Origin: Sphingomonas bacterium
GTDB taxonomy: Bacteria > Pseudomonadota > Alphaproteobacteria > Sphingomonadales > Sphingomonadaceae
Direction of reading: 5' to 3'
Length of the DNA: 61,580 nucleotides
NCBI GenBank assembly: GCA_030149245.1
Contig: JASBRX010000007.1
Coordinates: 1-61,580, forward strand
The stretch's first letter is position 1. The number at the start of each line of letters is the position of its first letter. Shown one piece after another: positions 44,651 through 53,183 of the stretch. The notes under the pieces are model-generated. The model ran no database searches. It saw only the letters and a program-made list of their open reading frames with translations, and was not told the DNA's origin. Position numbers and translations under genes: made by a program.

Positions 44651-47322
44651 CCCGAATTGCGCAGCGCCGTCGCGATCGCGTTGATCGACAGCAGGATGCC
44701 CTGTTCGATCTTCGGATCGGTCTCGCCCGCGCGATGGCGCTTGAGCAACTCGACCTGAAGCAGGTTGAGCGGCTCGATATAGGGCAACCGCAGCTTGATC
44801 GAGGTTTCGAGCGCCGGGTGCTTTTCGAGCAGCCGCGTCTGGCGCGTGACTTCGAGCAGTTGGTCGTGGGTGCGCTGCCAGTCCTCACGGATGCGCCCGA
44901 AGATGGAATCAGCCAGGGCACGGTCCTCGACCAAAGCCGCATAACGCCCGGCAATGCCCATGTCGGACTTGGCCAGCACCATCTCCATATTCGCCAGCGT
45001 CGAGGCGAACAACGGCCAGCCCGCCGCCATCTCGCGCAACAGCCCACGGTCGGGGAAGGCCGCCAGCGCCTGTCCGACGCCATACCAGCCGGGCAGCATC
45101 ACCCGCGCTTGCGCCCAGCTGAACACCCAGGGAATAGCGCGCAAATCCTCGATCGCGTCGCTCTTCTTGCGGCTGGCCGGGCGGCTGCCAATCTTGAGGC
45201 CGGCAATCTCGGCGATCGGGGTCAGCTGACGGAAGAAGCTGGTGAAGCCCTCGGTGCCATAGACGAGGTCGCGATAGGCCTTGAACGCAGTGGTCGACAG
45301 TTCTTCCATCGCGCCCTCGAACCGCGCGGCATCGGCGTCAGACAGGCGCTGCGGCTCAAGGCTGGCGAGCAGGGTCGCCGACGCCATCGCCTCGAGGTTG
45401 GTCTGCGCGCTCTCGCGGGTGCCGTACTTCGCCGCGATCACCTCGCCCTGTTCGGTGATGCGGATGCGGCCCTGCACCGTGCCGGGCGGCTGTGCCTGGA
45501 TCGCGGCGAAGGACGATCCGCCGCCACGCCCGACCGCGCCGCCGCGCCCGTGGAACAGCTGCATGCCGATCCCGGCCTCCTCGAACACCGGGCGCAACGC
45601 GGTCGATCCCTTGCTCAGCCCCCAAGTAGAGGTCAGGTACCCGCCGTCCTTGTTTGAATCCGAATAGCCGATCATCACTTCCTGATGCCCGCGCTTGCTC
45701 GCAATCGCCGCGACCTCGGGCAGCGCGAACCAGGCGCGCATGATGTCGGGACCAGCGTCGAGATCGCCGATCGTCTCGAACAGCGGCACCGCCATGATAT
45801 GCGCCTGCGCCGGTTCGCCGGGAATGTAGAGGCCGGCTTCCTTGAGCAGGACATGGACTTCCAGCAGGTCCGACACCGACTGCGCCATCGACACGATATA
45901 CTGGCTGATCGCCGCGCGACCGTAGCGGGCGTGGACTTCGGCAGCGGCGTGGACGATGGCGAGTTCCGACGCGGTTTCGTCGGAGTAATCGGCATAGCGG
46001 CTGGTGAGCGGGCGCGGGCTGGCGAGTTCGCGGCGGAGCAGCGCGATGCGGGCGTCCTCGTCGAGCGCGGCGTAATCGGATTCGACCCCGGCGACCTTGA
46101 GCAGTTCGGCCACGACGCGCTCATGCACCGCGCTGTTCTGGCGCATGTCGAGCGTGGCGAGGTGGAAGCCGAAGATATCGACGGCGCGGATCAGCCGCCC
46201 GAGCGACCCGCTCGACGCCAGCGTTTCGCCACCCTGCGCGGCCAGCCCCTTGGCGATGGCCGACAGGTCGGCGCGGAACGCCGCCGGGTCGGGATAGCGC
46301 TCGCCCTTGAGCGCACCCGGACGCGACGGCGCCTTGCCGGTCAGGTCGCGATAGGTGGCGGCGAGGCGGGCGTAGATGCCGGAGATCGCGCGGCGATAGG
46401 GCTCGTCGCTGCGGCTCGCGGCATCGTCACCGCTGGCATCGGCGAGCGCCTGAACCCCGGCGTCGATCTGCGCATGGTGCGATGAGATCGAAATCTCGGC
46501 ACCCAGCGCGTGGACCGCGTCGAGATAATAGGTCAGCACCGTCTCAGCCGAGCGCGCCATGGTGAGGCGCATCGAGTCGGCGGTGACGAACGGGTTGCCG
46601 TCGCGGTCGCCGCCGATCCAGTTGCCCGGCCGCAGGAAGGCCGGCACGCGGCTGCCCAGCGCGCGGTCCCAGCGGGCGTAGAGCGCGGGCAGCGTGGGCA
46701 GGAACACGTCGCGCAGATAGGACAGCACATTTTCGATCTCGTCGGCGACATAGAGCCGCTCGAACCGCAGCACGCGCGTCTGCCACAGCAGGGCGACCTG
46801 CCGCACGATCGCCTCATCGACCAGATCGCCGTCCTGCGTTTCGGTGACGCCCTGATCCTTCTTCCGCATCAGTTCGGCGATGCGGTTGCGGTGGTCGAGC
46901 ATCGACTTGCGCCGCACCTCGGTCGGGTGCGCGGTCAGCACCGGTGCGACCAGCGCATCGGCCAGCAGTTCGGCGATCCGCTCGCGCCCGATGCCATGTT
47001 CCTTGAGCTTCGCGACAGCGTGCTCGATATCCGCGCCCGGCTCCGCCGCGATGCCCTGCCGGTCCTCGGCCAGATTGGCGAGCATCGAGAACAGCATGAA
47101 GCTGCGCACGAAATCGAGCGTCTCGTCGAGGCTGAGGCTATCGAGGCCGGGATCGATCGAGTCCGCGCCCGCAATTCCGCGATGCCGGTCGACCGACGCC
47201 GACCGGATATATTCGATCCGCCGGAACAGCGCCTCGCCGCCATAGGCACGGATCACGTCGCCAAGGACGCGGCCCAGGAAACGGACATCGGGATTGTTGG
47301 TGATCGGGGGTGCACTGGCCAT
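44647..47322 (-). CDS. ppc: Phosphoenolpyruvate carboxylase
   Basis: 891 residues, full length. It carboxylates PEP to oxaloacetate to refill the citric-acid cycle. The first active-site motif is VLTAHPTEVRRKS, the second catalytic motif is MIGYSDSNKDGGYL, and a Gly-rich loop with FHGRGGAVGRGGG follows. The C-terminus ATALRNSG matches the family's conserved end. I chose the ATG at 47320-47322 (MASAPPITNNPDVRFLG). It is divergent from glpX with 173 nt between starts, which contains a GTAAC-GTCA-GTTAC inverted repeat. Confidence 0.97.
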   Translation of the reverse strand: MASAPPITNNPDVRFLGRVLGDVIRAYGGEALFRRIEYIRSASVDRHRGIAGADSIDPGLDSLSLDETLDFVRSFMLFSMLANLAEDRQGIAAEPGADIEHAVAKLKEHGIGRERIAELLADALVAPVLTAHPTEVRRKSMLDHRNRIAELMRKKDQGVTETQDGDLVDEAIVRQVALLWQTRVLRFERLYVADEIENVLSYLRDVFLPTLPALYARWDRALGSRVPAFLRPGNWIGGDRDGNPFVTADSMRLTMARSAETVLTYYLDAVHALGAEISISSHHAQIDAGVQALADASGDDAASRSDEPYRRAISGIYARLAATYRDLTGKAPSRPGALKGERYPDPAAFRADLSAIAKGLAAQGGETLASSGSLGRLIRAVDIFGFHLATLDMRQNSAVHERVVAELLKVAGVESDYAALDEDARIALLRRELASPRPLTSRYADYSDETASELAIVHAAAEVHARYGRAAISQYIVSMAQSVSDLLEVHVLLKEAGLYIPGEPAQAHIMAVPLFETIGDLDAGPDIMRAWFALPEVAAIASKRGHQEVMIGYSDSNKDGGYLTSTWGLSKGSTALRPVFEEAGIGMQLFHGRGGAVGRGGGSSFAAIQAQPPGTVQGRIRITEQGEVIAAKYGTRESAQTNLEAMASATLLASLEPQRLSDADAARFEGAMEELSTTAFKAYRDLVYGTEGFTSFFRQLTPIAEIAGLKIGSRPASRKKSDAIEDLRAIPWVFSWAQARVMLPGWYGVGQALAAFPDRGLLREMAAGWPLFASTLANMEMVLAKSDMGIAGRYAALVEDRALADSIFGRIREDWQRTHDQLLEVTRQTRLLEKHPALETSIKLRLPYIEPLNLLQVELLKRHRAGETDPKIEQGILLSINAIATALRNSG

Positions 47323-47495
47323 GTCGCGCGTGCTGCACTGCAAGATGGATCGCGTCAACGAGTCCGTAACGTCAGTTACCATTCGAGCGATCATGCGAAT
47401 TTTGCTGGCGATGACAGCGTTGGCGGGCATCGACAAGCCTGGCCCACCCCCCTATCGCCGCCATCATCCAAGGCAGAACAGGATCCGCCAGCCCC

Positions 47496-48464
47496 ATGCA
47501 AACCGCCAGCCAGGTTCTCGACCGCGTTCTCGTCCTCGAAATGGTCCGTGTGACCGAAGCCGCCGCGATCGCCGCATCGACGCTGACCGGTCGCGGCGAC
47601 GAAAAGGCCGCCGATGCCGCCGCCGTCGAGGCGATGCGCGCCTCGCTCAACGAACTGTACATGGACGGCACCGTCGTGATCGGTGAGGGCGAGCGCGACG
47701 AAGCGCCGATGCTGTATATCGGCGAGAAGGTCGGTTCGGCGCCTGGCAAGGGGCCAAAGATCGACATCGCGCTCGATCCGCTGGAGGGCACCACGATCTG
47801 CGCCAAGGCTGGTCCCAACAGCCTCGCCGTGCTTGCGATTGCCGAGGAAGGCAATCTGCTCAACGCGCCTGACGTTTACATGGACAAGATCGCGGTCGGG
47901 CCTGGCTATCCGCCTAACGTGATCGACCTCGACAAGTCGGTGACCGACAATATCTGCGCGATCGCTGCTGCGAAGGGCGTGGAGCCGCGCGAGATTATCG
48001 CCTGCGTGCTCGACCGCCCGCGTCACGAAAAGCTGATCGCCGAGCTGCGCGCGCTCGGCTGCGGCGTGGTGCTGATCGGCGATGGCGACGTCGCCGGGGT
48101 GATCGCAACGACCGACCCCGACACGACGATCGACGTCTATATGGGCCAGGGCGGCGCGCCTGAGGGTGTGCTTGCCTGCGCGGCGCTGCGCTGCGTCGGT
48201 GGGCAGTTCAAGGGCCGGCTGCTGTTCCGCAACGATGACGAGCGCAGCCGCGCGCGCAAATGGGGCATCACCGACCTCGACAAGCAGTACGACCTGTCGG
48301 AATTGGCCAAGGGCGACTGCATCTTTGCCGCGACCGGCGTGACCGACGGGTCGCTGCTCGCCGGCGTCAAGCGCAAGAAGGGCAAGATGACGACCGAGAG
48401 CGTCGTGATGCGCGCCAGCAGCGGGACGGTGCGCTGGGTCAAGGGCGAGCATCGCATCGATTGA
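47496..48464 (+). CDS. glpX: Class II fructose-1,6-bisphosphatase
   Basis: 322 residues, GlpX type. The metal-binding acidic motifs are present: GEGERDEAPMLYIGE, and ALDPLEGTTICAKAGPNSLAV with the catalytic Asp/Glu residues, then GDGDVAGVIATT. It is the gluconeogenic phosphatase, distinct from class I Fbp. The gene's TGA overlaps the ATG of the CPBP gene (TGATG). Together with the divergent ppc it suggests that gluconeogenesis and anaplerosis share a control region. Confidence 0.96.
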   Translation: MQTASQVLDRVLVLEMVRVTEAAAIAASTLTGRGDEKAADAAAVEAMRASLNELYMDGTVVIGEGERDEAPMLYIGEKVGSAPGKGPKIDIALDPLEGTTICAKAGPNSLAVLAIAEEGNLLNAPDVYMDKIAVGPGYPPNVIDLDKSVTDNICAIAAAKGVEPREIIACVLDRPRHEKLIAELRALGCGVVLIGDGDVAGVIATTDPDTTIDVYMGQGGAPEGVLACAALRCVGGQFKGRLLFRNDDERSRARKWGITDLDKQYDLSELAKGDCIFAATGVTDGSLLAGVKRKKGKMTTESVVMRASSGTVRWVKGEHRID

Positions 48465-49207
48465 TGGGCGTCGCGCTCTTCGACGCCGTCCTGCTCATCG
48501 CGCTGATCGGCGCGTATCTCTGGTATGTTCGTGGCGACCGCAGCGGGCGGGCGCCGGTCGACCGGATCGCCAGCTACCGCCGCTGGATGCGTCGCGCGCC
48601 GCTGGCGTTCGGGGCGAGCGCGCTGATGGCGCTGATGGCCGCAGGACGCTGGGATGCGCTCGCGGTCCTGCCGGTCGAGTTTACGCCGCTGGTCCCCACC
48701 GCGCGCCGCCTTGCCGGTTTCGGCGGCAATGTCATGCAACTCAAGATCGCGGTACTCGCTGGATTTGCGGGCGGTGCGGTAATCGGCCTCGGCATTGCCT
48801 GGTGGCGCGCCTATCGCGGTCAGCGACAGCTGATGTCGGGCAAATTCGCCGCGCTGCTCCCGCGCACCCCCGGCGAGACCGGCTGGACTGCGGCGCTCGG
48901 CATCACCGCCGCGGTGGTCGAGGAGCTGTTCTTCCGCCTCGCGCTCCCCTTGTTCGCGGCGCTGGTCACGGGCGATGCGCTGCTCGGCATGGCGCTTGCC
49001 ACCGCATTGTTCGCCTATGCGCACCGCTATCAGGGCTGGGCAGGTGTCGCGGCGTCGGCGCTGGTCGGCGTGACGCTGGCGATCCTCTACCTCGCCACCG
49101 GCCAGCTATGGTTCGCGATGCTGGTCCACGCACTGCTCAACCTCAACGCGCTGGTGCTGAGGCCGCTGCTGGTGCCCGTCAGTTCTTCAGACGCCAGCCG
49201 CTCTTGA
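48464..49207 (+). CDS. CPBP-family intramembrane metalloprotease
   Basis: 247 residues with six or more membrane helices. The CPBP motif EExxxR is in [14 protein letters not shown], and the second and third motifs are FAYAHRYQG and [13 protein letters not shown], together forming the metal site of Abi/Rce1-type proteases. Members process prenylated or peptide substrates or provide immunity to bacteriocins; substrate unknown. Its last 29 nt overlap the convergent ABC permease gene. Confidence 0.88.
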   Translation: MGVALFDAVLLIALIGAYLWYVRGDRSGRAPVDRIASYRRWMRRAPLAFGASALMALMAAGRWDALAVLPVEFTPLVPTARRLAGFGGNVMQLKIAVLAGFAGGAVIGLGIAWWRAYRGQRQLMSGKFAALLPRTPGETGWTAALGITAAVVEELFFRLALPLFAALVTGDALLGMALATALFAYAHRYQGWAGVAASALVGVTLAILYLATGQLWFAMLVHALLNLNALVLRPLLVPVSSSDASRS

Positions 49208-49949
49208 AGATCCAGCCGATTACGACGAGGCAGGCGACCAGAAACGCCGCGGTGAAGCCAAGGCTGATCCCGATCGCCACATCGCCCTTGTCGAAGAATG
49301 CCCAGCGGAAACCGCTGACCAGATAGACGACGGGGTTGGCCAGGCTGATCGTCCGCCATGGCTCGGGCAGCATGTTGATCGTGTAGAAGGCGCCCCCCAG
49401 GAAGGTGAGGGGGGTCACGATCAGCGCGGGGACGAACGACAATTGCTCGAACCCCTTGGCCCAGATGCCGATGATGAAGCCGAGCATCGAAAAGGTGACC
49501 GCCGTCAGCACCAGCATCGTCAGCATCATGAACGGGTGCGCGATCGGCACATCGACGAACGCCATCGCGGTGAACAGGATGATCAGACCGATCGCGATCG
49601 ACTTGGTCGCCGCCGCGCCGACATAGCCGATCACCATCTCCCACGCAGTCACCGGCGCGGAGAGCAGTTCGTACACCGTCCCGGTGAACTTTGGAAAATA
49701 GATGCCGATCGACGCGTTCGAGATCGACAGCTGCAACAGGTTCATCATGATGAGGCCCGGCACGATGAAGCTGCCGTACGAGACCCCGTCCAGCTCCTGC
49801 ATCCGCGACCCGATCGCGCCGCCGAACACGACGAAATAGAGCGCGGTGGTAATGACCGGTGTGACCAGGCTCTGCCACAAGGTGCGCAGTGCGCGCGCCA
49901 TTTCGAAGCGATAGATCGCCCAGACGCCGTGATGGTTGAATCCCTTCAC
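49179..49949 (-). CDS. ABC-2 type transporter permease
   Basis: 256 residues starting with GTG (49947-49949), which overlaps the TGA of the ATPase gene. Six membrane helices and the ABC-2 family organisation: [29 protein letters not shown] at the N-terminus and the conserved [34 protein letters not shown] near the C-terminus. It resembles YadH/NodJ-type permeases, exporting polysaccharide, lipid or drugs; substrate unknown. Its 3' end overlaps the CPBP gene. Confidence 0.92.
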   Translation of the reverse strand: MKGFNHHGVWAIYRFEMARALRTLWQSLVTPVITTALYFVVFGGAIGSRMQELDGVSYGSFIVPGLIMMNLLQLSISNASIGIYFPKFTGTVYELLSAPVTAWEMVIGYVGAAATKSIAIGLIILFTAMAFVDVPIAHPFMMLTMLVLTAVTFSMLGFIIGIWAKGFEQLSFVPALIVTPLTFLGGAFYTINMLPEPWRTISLANPVVYLVSGFRWAFFDKGDVAIGISLGFTAAFLVACLVVIGWIFKSGWRLKN

Positions 49950-50884
49950 GCCGCTTCCTCCCGCTTGGCCGCCACAAGGTCGACGAAGATGTCCTCAAGG
50001 CTCGACTTCGACGTGTCGAGATCCTTGAACGCGATGCCCAGCTCGCCCAGCTTGCGCAGCAGCGACGGAATGCCGGTCCGCTCTGCCTGCGCGTCGAAGG
50101 TATAGCGCAGCCGCGTTCCCTCGTCGGTCAGCGTCAGCTGCCATTCGGCGAGTTCGGGCGGGATCGCGTCCATCGGCTCGACCAGCGACAGATCGAGTTC
50201 ACGCTTGCCGAGCTTCTTCATCAGCACCGCCTTGTCCTCGACCAACAGCAGTTCGCCCTTGTTGATGACGCCCACGCGGTCGGCCATCTCCTCGGCCTCC
50301 TCGATATAATGGGTGGTCAGGATGATCGTCACGCCGCGTTCACGCAGCCGGTGGACCAGCTTCCACATGTCGCGGCGCAATTCGACATCGACGCCGGCGG
50401 TCGGCTCGTCGAGGAACAGCACGTCCGGCTCATGCGCCAGCGCCTTGGCGATCAGCACGCGGCGCTTCATTCCGCCCGACAGCTCCATGATCTTGGAGTG
50501 GCGCTTGTCCCATAGCGACAGGTCCTTCAACACCTGTTCGATATGCGCGTCATTGGCGGGGCGGCCGAACAGGCGGCGGCTGTAGCGGGTGGTGGCCAGC
50601 ACGGTTTCGAACATGTCGACCGACAATTCCTGTGGCACCAGTCCGATCATCATCCGCGCGGCGCGGGCGTCGGCGATCGCGTCGTGCCCGCCGACGTGGA
50701 TCGTGCCGGACGAGGGCGTGACGATGCCGCAGATGATGCTGATCAGCGTCGTCTTGCCCGCGCCATTGGGGCCGAGCAGCGCGAAAATCTCGCCCTTGTT
50801 GATGTCGAGATCGACCGCGCCGAGCGCCCGATGCCCCGAGGCATAGGTCTTGCTGACGCCGCGAACGGATAAAATCGGTTGCAT
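49946..50884 (-). CDS. ABC transporter ATP-binding protein
   Basis: 312 residues. Walker [10 protein letters not shown] is near residue 38, the signature [21 protein letters not shown] follows, then Walker [13 protein letters not shown] and the H-loop [16 protein letters not shown]-terminal tail of about 80 residues follows, as in YadG/NodI-type ATPases. It pairs with the ABC-2 permease by GTGA overlap. ATG 50884 ([14 protein letters not shown]) is favoured over one 5 codons upstream. Confidence 0.95.
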   Translation of the reverse strand: MQPILSVRGVSKTYASGHRALGAVDLDINKGEIFALLGPNGAGKTTLISIICGIVTPSSGTIHVGGHDAIADARAARMMIGLVPQELSVDMFETVLATTRYSRRLFGRPANDAHIEQVLKDLSLWDKRHSKIMELSGGMKRRVLIAKALAHEPDVLFLDEPTAGVDVELRRDMWKLVHRLRERGVTIILTTHYIEEAEEMADRVGVINKGELLLVEDKAVLMKKLGKRELDLSLVEPMDAIPPELAEWQLTLTDEGTRLRYTFDAQAERTGIPSLLRKLGELGIAFKDLDTSKSSLEDIFVDLVAAKREEAA

Positions 50885-50950
50885 GCCTGGCCCCCGCATG
50901 TGGAGGGCGGCATCTAGGGACGGGACAAAGGCCGAACAAGGCCGGGTCGA

Positions 50951-51703
50951 TTATTTCCCTCTGCGCCGAGCGCTTTGCACCGCCTGTTTCAGAACCTCAT
51001 AGGGGACCATGCCGGAAATCACCTGCTCGCCAATTACCCAGCTGGGTGTGCCAGTGACGCCAAGCTTGCCCGCAACGTCCAGGTTGCGGGCGACCTCCGC
51101 CTCAACCTGCTGGCTGTTCAGCGCCTGCTGCGCCCGCGCGACATCCAGCCCAGCGGTCGCAGCGGCCGCCTCGATCGAAGCCTGGCTGAGCTGGCCACCC
51201 GAATAAAGCGCCATGTGGAACGGCTTGAACTTGCCCTGCTCGGCGGCGGCAAGGCCCCAGCGTGCGGCGACGCGGCTGCCCTCGCTCAGCACCGGCAATT
51301 CGCGATAGACGATGCGGACCTTGGGATCCTCCGCCACCAGCCGCGCGATCATCGGCAGGCTGGCGCGGCAATAGCCGCAAGCATAGTCCATCCACACCGA
51401 CACGGTAACGTCGCCCGATGGATTGCCCTCCCACGCGCCAGCATAGGCGTCGAAGATCGCGGCGCGGTTGGCGCTGACCGTCTTGGCGCTCTCGCGCTCC
51501 TGCAGGCGCTTCATCGCCTCGGGCAGGATTTCGGGATTTTCGAGGACATAGTCGCGCACGACCTGCCCCATCGCCTTGTCGTCGCGCGCTGCCTGATCGG
51601 GGAGCAGCGCCTGGACGCCGACCACGACCAGCCCGCCGACCACGCCGGACAGCACCAGGGTGCCGGCCAGCGCCAGCGGGCTCTTCGCCAGTTTTTCGAT
51701 CAC
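50951..51703 (-). CDS. DsbA-family thiol:disulfide oxidoreductase
   Basis: 250 residues from a GTG overlapping the previous TGA (GTGA). An N-terminal membrane anchor (about 8-34) precedes a region with MGQVVRDYVLENPEILPEAMKRL, then a thioredoxin-like DsbA domain with active site CGYC (Cys109, Cys112) in WMDYACGYCRASLP and the cis-Pro in VTGTPSWVIGEQVISGMV. This is the DsbA/Com1-like alphaproteobacterial type. It is translationally coupled to the M48 peptidase, suggesting joint envelope-protein folding and quality control. Confidence 0.92.
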   Translation of the reverse strand: MIEKLAKSPLALAGTLVLSGVVGGLVVVGVQALLPDQAARDDKAMGQVVRDYVLENPEILPEAMKRLQERESAKTVSANRAAIFDAYAGAWEGNPSGDVTVSVWMDYACGYCRASLPMIARLVAEDPKVRIVYRELPVLSEGSRVAARWGLAAAEQGKFKPFHMALYSGGQLSQASIEAAAATAGLDVARAQQALNSQQVEAEVARNLDVAGKLGVTGTPSWVIGEQVISGMVPYEVLKQAVQSARRRGK

Positions 51704-53058
51704 TTGCGCTTCCTGTCCTGCATCATCGCCTGGCCCGCCATGACGATATCCTGCGCGCGAATCCAGTCGGGTGTGCCCTGCGGCAGTCCGGCCATTGCCG
51801 CCTGCGCGCTGGGGACGGCGCGACCGATGTCGCCGATCATGCTGGCACGTTCGGCGGTGGCGAGCGCGGCGCGGGCGCTGTCGCCCTTGCGCTCATAGAG
51901 CATGCCGAGCTGATACCAGGCGAACGGGTTTTCCTTGTCGCGCACCACCGACTGGCGCAGCACCGTCTCCGCCTCGGCCAGATGCGCGGGATCCTCGGTC
52001 GCGAGCAGCGCATGGCCGAAGGTGGTCGCAATCAGCGGCTGGAAATTGGTTTTCGCCGTCGCCGCGCGCAGCGGGGCCAGCGCATCGCGCGGCTTGCCGG
52101 ATTCGAGCAGGATCTGCCCCTCCAGCTCCAGGAAATAGGGATTTTCGGGTTCGGCGCGGACCAGCGCCGCAGCTTCGCCCGCCGCTTCCTTGGGATAGCC
52201 GCCGAGATGATAGGCATAGGCGCGGGCATAGCGCGCGGTGACGCTGGTGTCGGTCGCCGGGTAGCGCCGCAGCGTATCCTTGGGCTCGGTGACATAGCCG
52301 CGCAGCTTGGCCTGCACGCGCTTGAACCGTGCCTCGATCTGTGGATCGTTGGGCTTGTTCCACGCCGGGTCGGCCTGAAGATCAGCCGTCAGCGTGGCGA
52401 TGCGGTCGCCCGACATCGGGTGGCTCATCACATAGCTGGTGTCGCTGCCGCGCTTAAGGCCCCAGCGATATTCCTGCTGCTGCAGCTTCTTGAAGAAATC
52501 GAGCATGCCGCGCCCGCTGACGCCCGCGCCGGACAGGAACTTGGCCCCGGCGGCGTCGGTCGTCGCCTCCTGCGCGCGGCTGAAGGCGAGATAATTGCCC
52601 ATCGCGGCGCGTTGGCCGAGCTGCATCAGACCCATCCCGGCGTCAGCGGAACCCGCCGCCATCGCCGCCGCGCCGAGCAGCAGGCTGAGGATGGTGATGC
52701 CGGTCGCGCCCTTCCCCATCCGATCGCCCAAGGGCACGTGGCCGCCGGTGATATGGCCGATTTCATGCGCGATCACGCCCTGCACCTCATTGGCGCTGGA
52801 GGCAGCGTCGATCAGGCCGGAATGGATGTAGACGGTCTGCCCGCCCGCGACGAAGGCGTTGATCGACTGGTCGTTGATCAGGACGATGCGGACATTGGCG
52901 GGCGAGAGGTTCGCCGCCTTGATGATGTCGCGCGACATATCGGCGAGCAGCGCTTCGGTCTCCGCGTCGCGCAGAATCGATTGGGCATAGGCCGGGCTGG
53001 TGATGCACAGCAGCAGCAACGCGAACAGGGATACAAGCCGCTTCATGCCGCCCATCAT
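51700..53058 (-). CDS. M48-family periplasmic metallopeptidase with TPR repeats (BepA-like)
   Basis: 452 residues with this start. A signal peptide (SLFALLLLCITSPAYAQ) is followed by an M48 peptidase domain with HEIGH (His98, His102) in VIAHEIGHITGGH and a third zinc ligand in RAQEATTDAAGAKFL. The C-terminal half (about 270-440) contains TPR-like helical repeats, as in E. coli BepA, which cleans up misassembled outer-membrane proteins. ATG 53046 (MKRLVSLF) is equally plausible as start. It leads the M48-dsbA pair. Confidence 0.92.
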   Translation of the reverse strand: MMGGMKRLVSLFALLLLCITSPAYAQSILRDAETEALLADMSRDIIKAANLSPANVRIVLINDQSINAFVAGGQTVYIHSGLIDAASSANEVQGVIAHEIGHITGGHVPLGDRMGKGATGITILSLLLGAAAMAAGSADAGMGLMQLGQRAAMGNYLAFSRAQEATTDAAGAKFLSGAGVSGRGMLDFFKKLQQQEYRWGLKRGSDTSYVMSHPMSGDRIATLTADLQADPAWNKPNDPQIEARFKRVQAKLRGYVTEPKDTLRRYPATDTSVTARYARAYAYHLGGYPKEAAGEAAALVRAEPENPYFLELEGQILLESGKPRDALAPLRAATAKTNFQPLIATTFGHALLATEDPAHLAEAETVLRQSVVRDKENPFAWYQLGMLYERKGDSARAALATAERASMIGDIGRAVPSAQAAMAGLPQGTPDWIRAQDIVMAGQAMMQDRKRK

Positions 53059-53141
53059 GGTGGTTTTTCCCCCGCGATCAACCGTCAGGGTGACGAGATG
53101 CGATTTGAACGGGATGGTCGAGGCGGCATGAACCGGCAATG

Positions 53142-53171
53142 AAAAAAGGGCGGGAGCATCGGCCCCCGCCC
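53142..53171 (-). terminator. Rho-independent terminator of rne
   Basis: On the minus strand GGGCGGG and CCCGCCC pair around a 10-nt loop and are followed by six T. The hairpin begins 12 nt after the rne stop and separates it from the M48-dsbA unit. Confidence 0.88.
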
Positions 53172-53183
53172 CTGTTTTCGCGA

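Noticed and set aside
47366..47379. GTAAC-GTCA-GTTAC inverted repeat between ppc and glpX as a regulator site
   Set aside because: Only 5-bp arms, no second copy nearby, no candidate regulator; kept only as a remark in the ppc entry.
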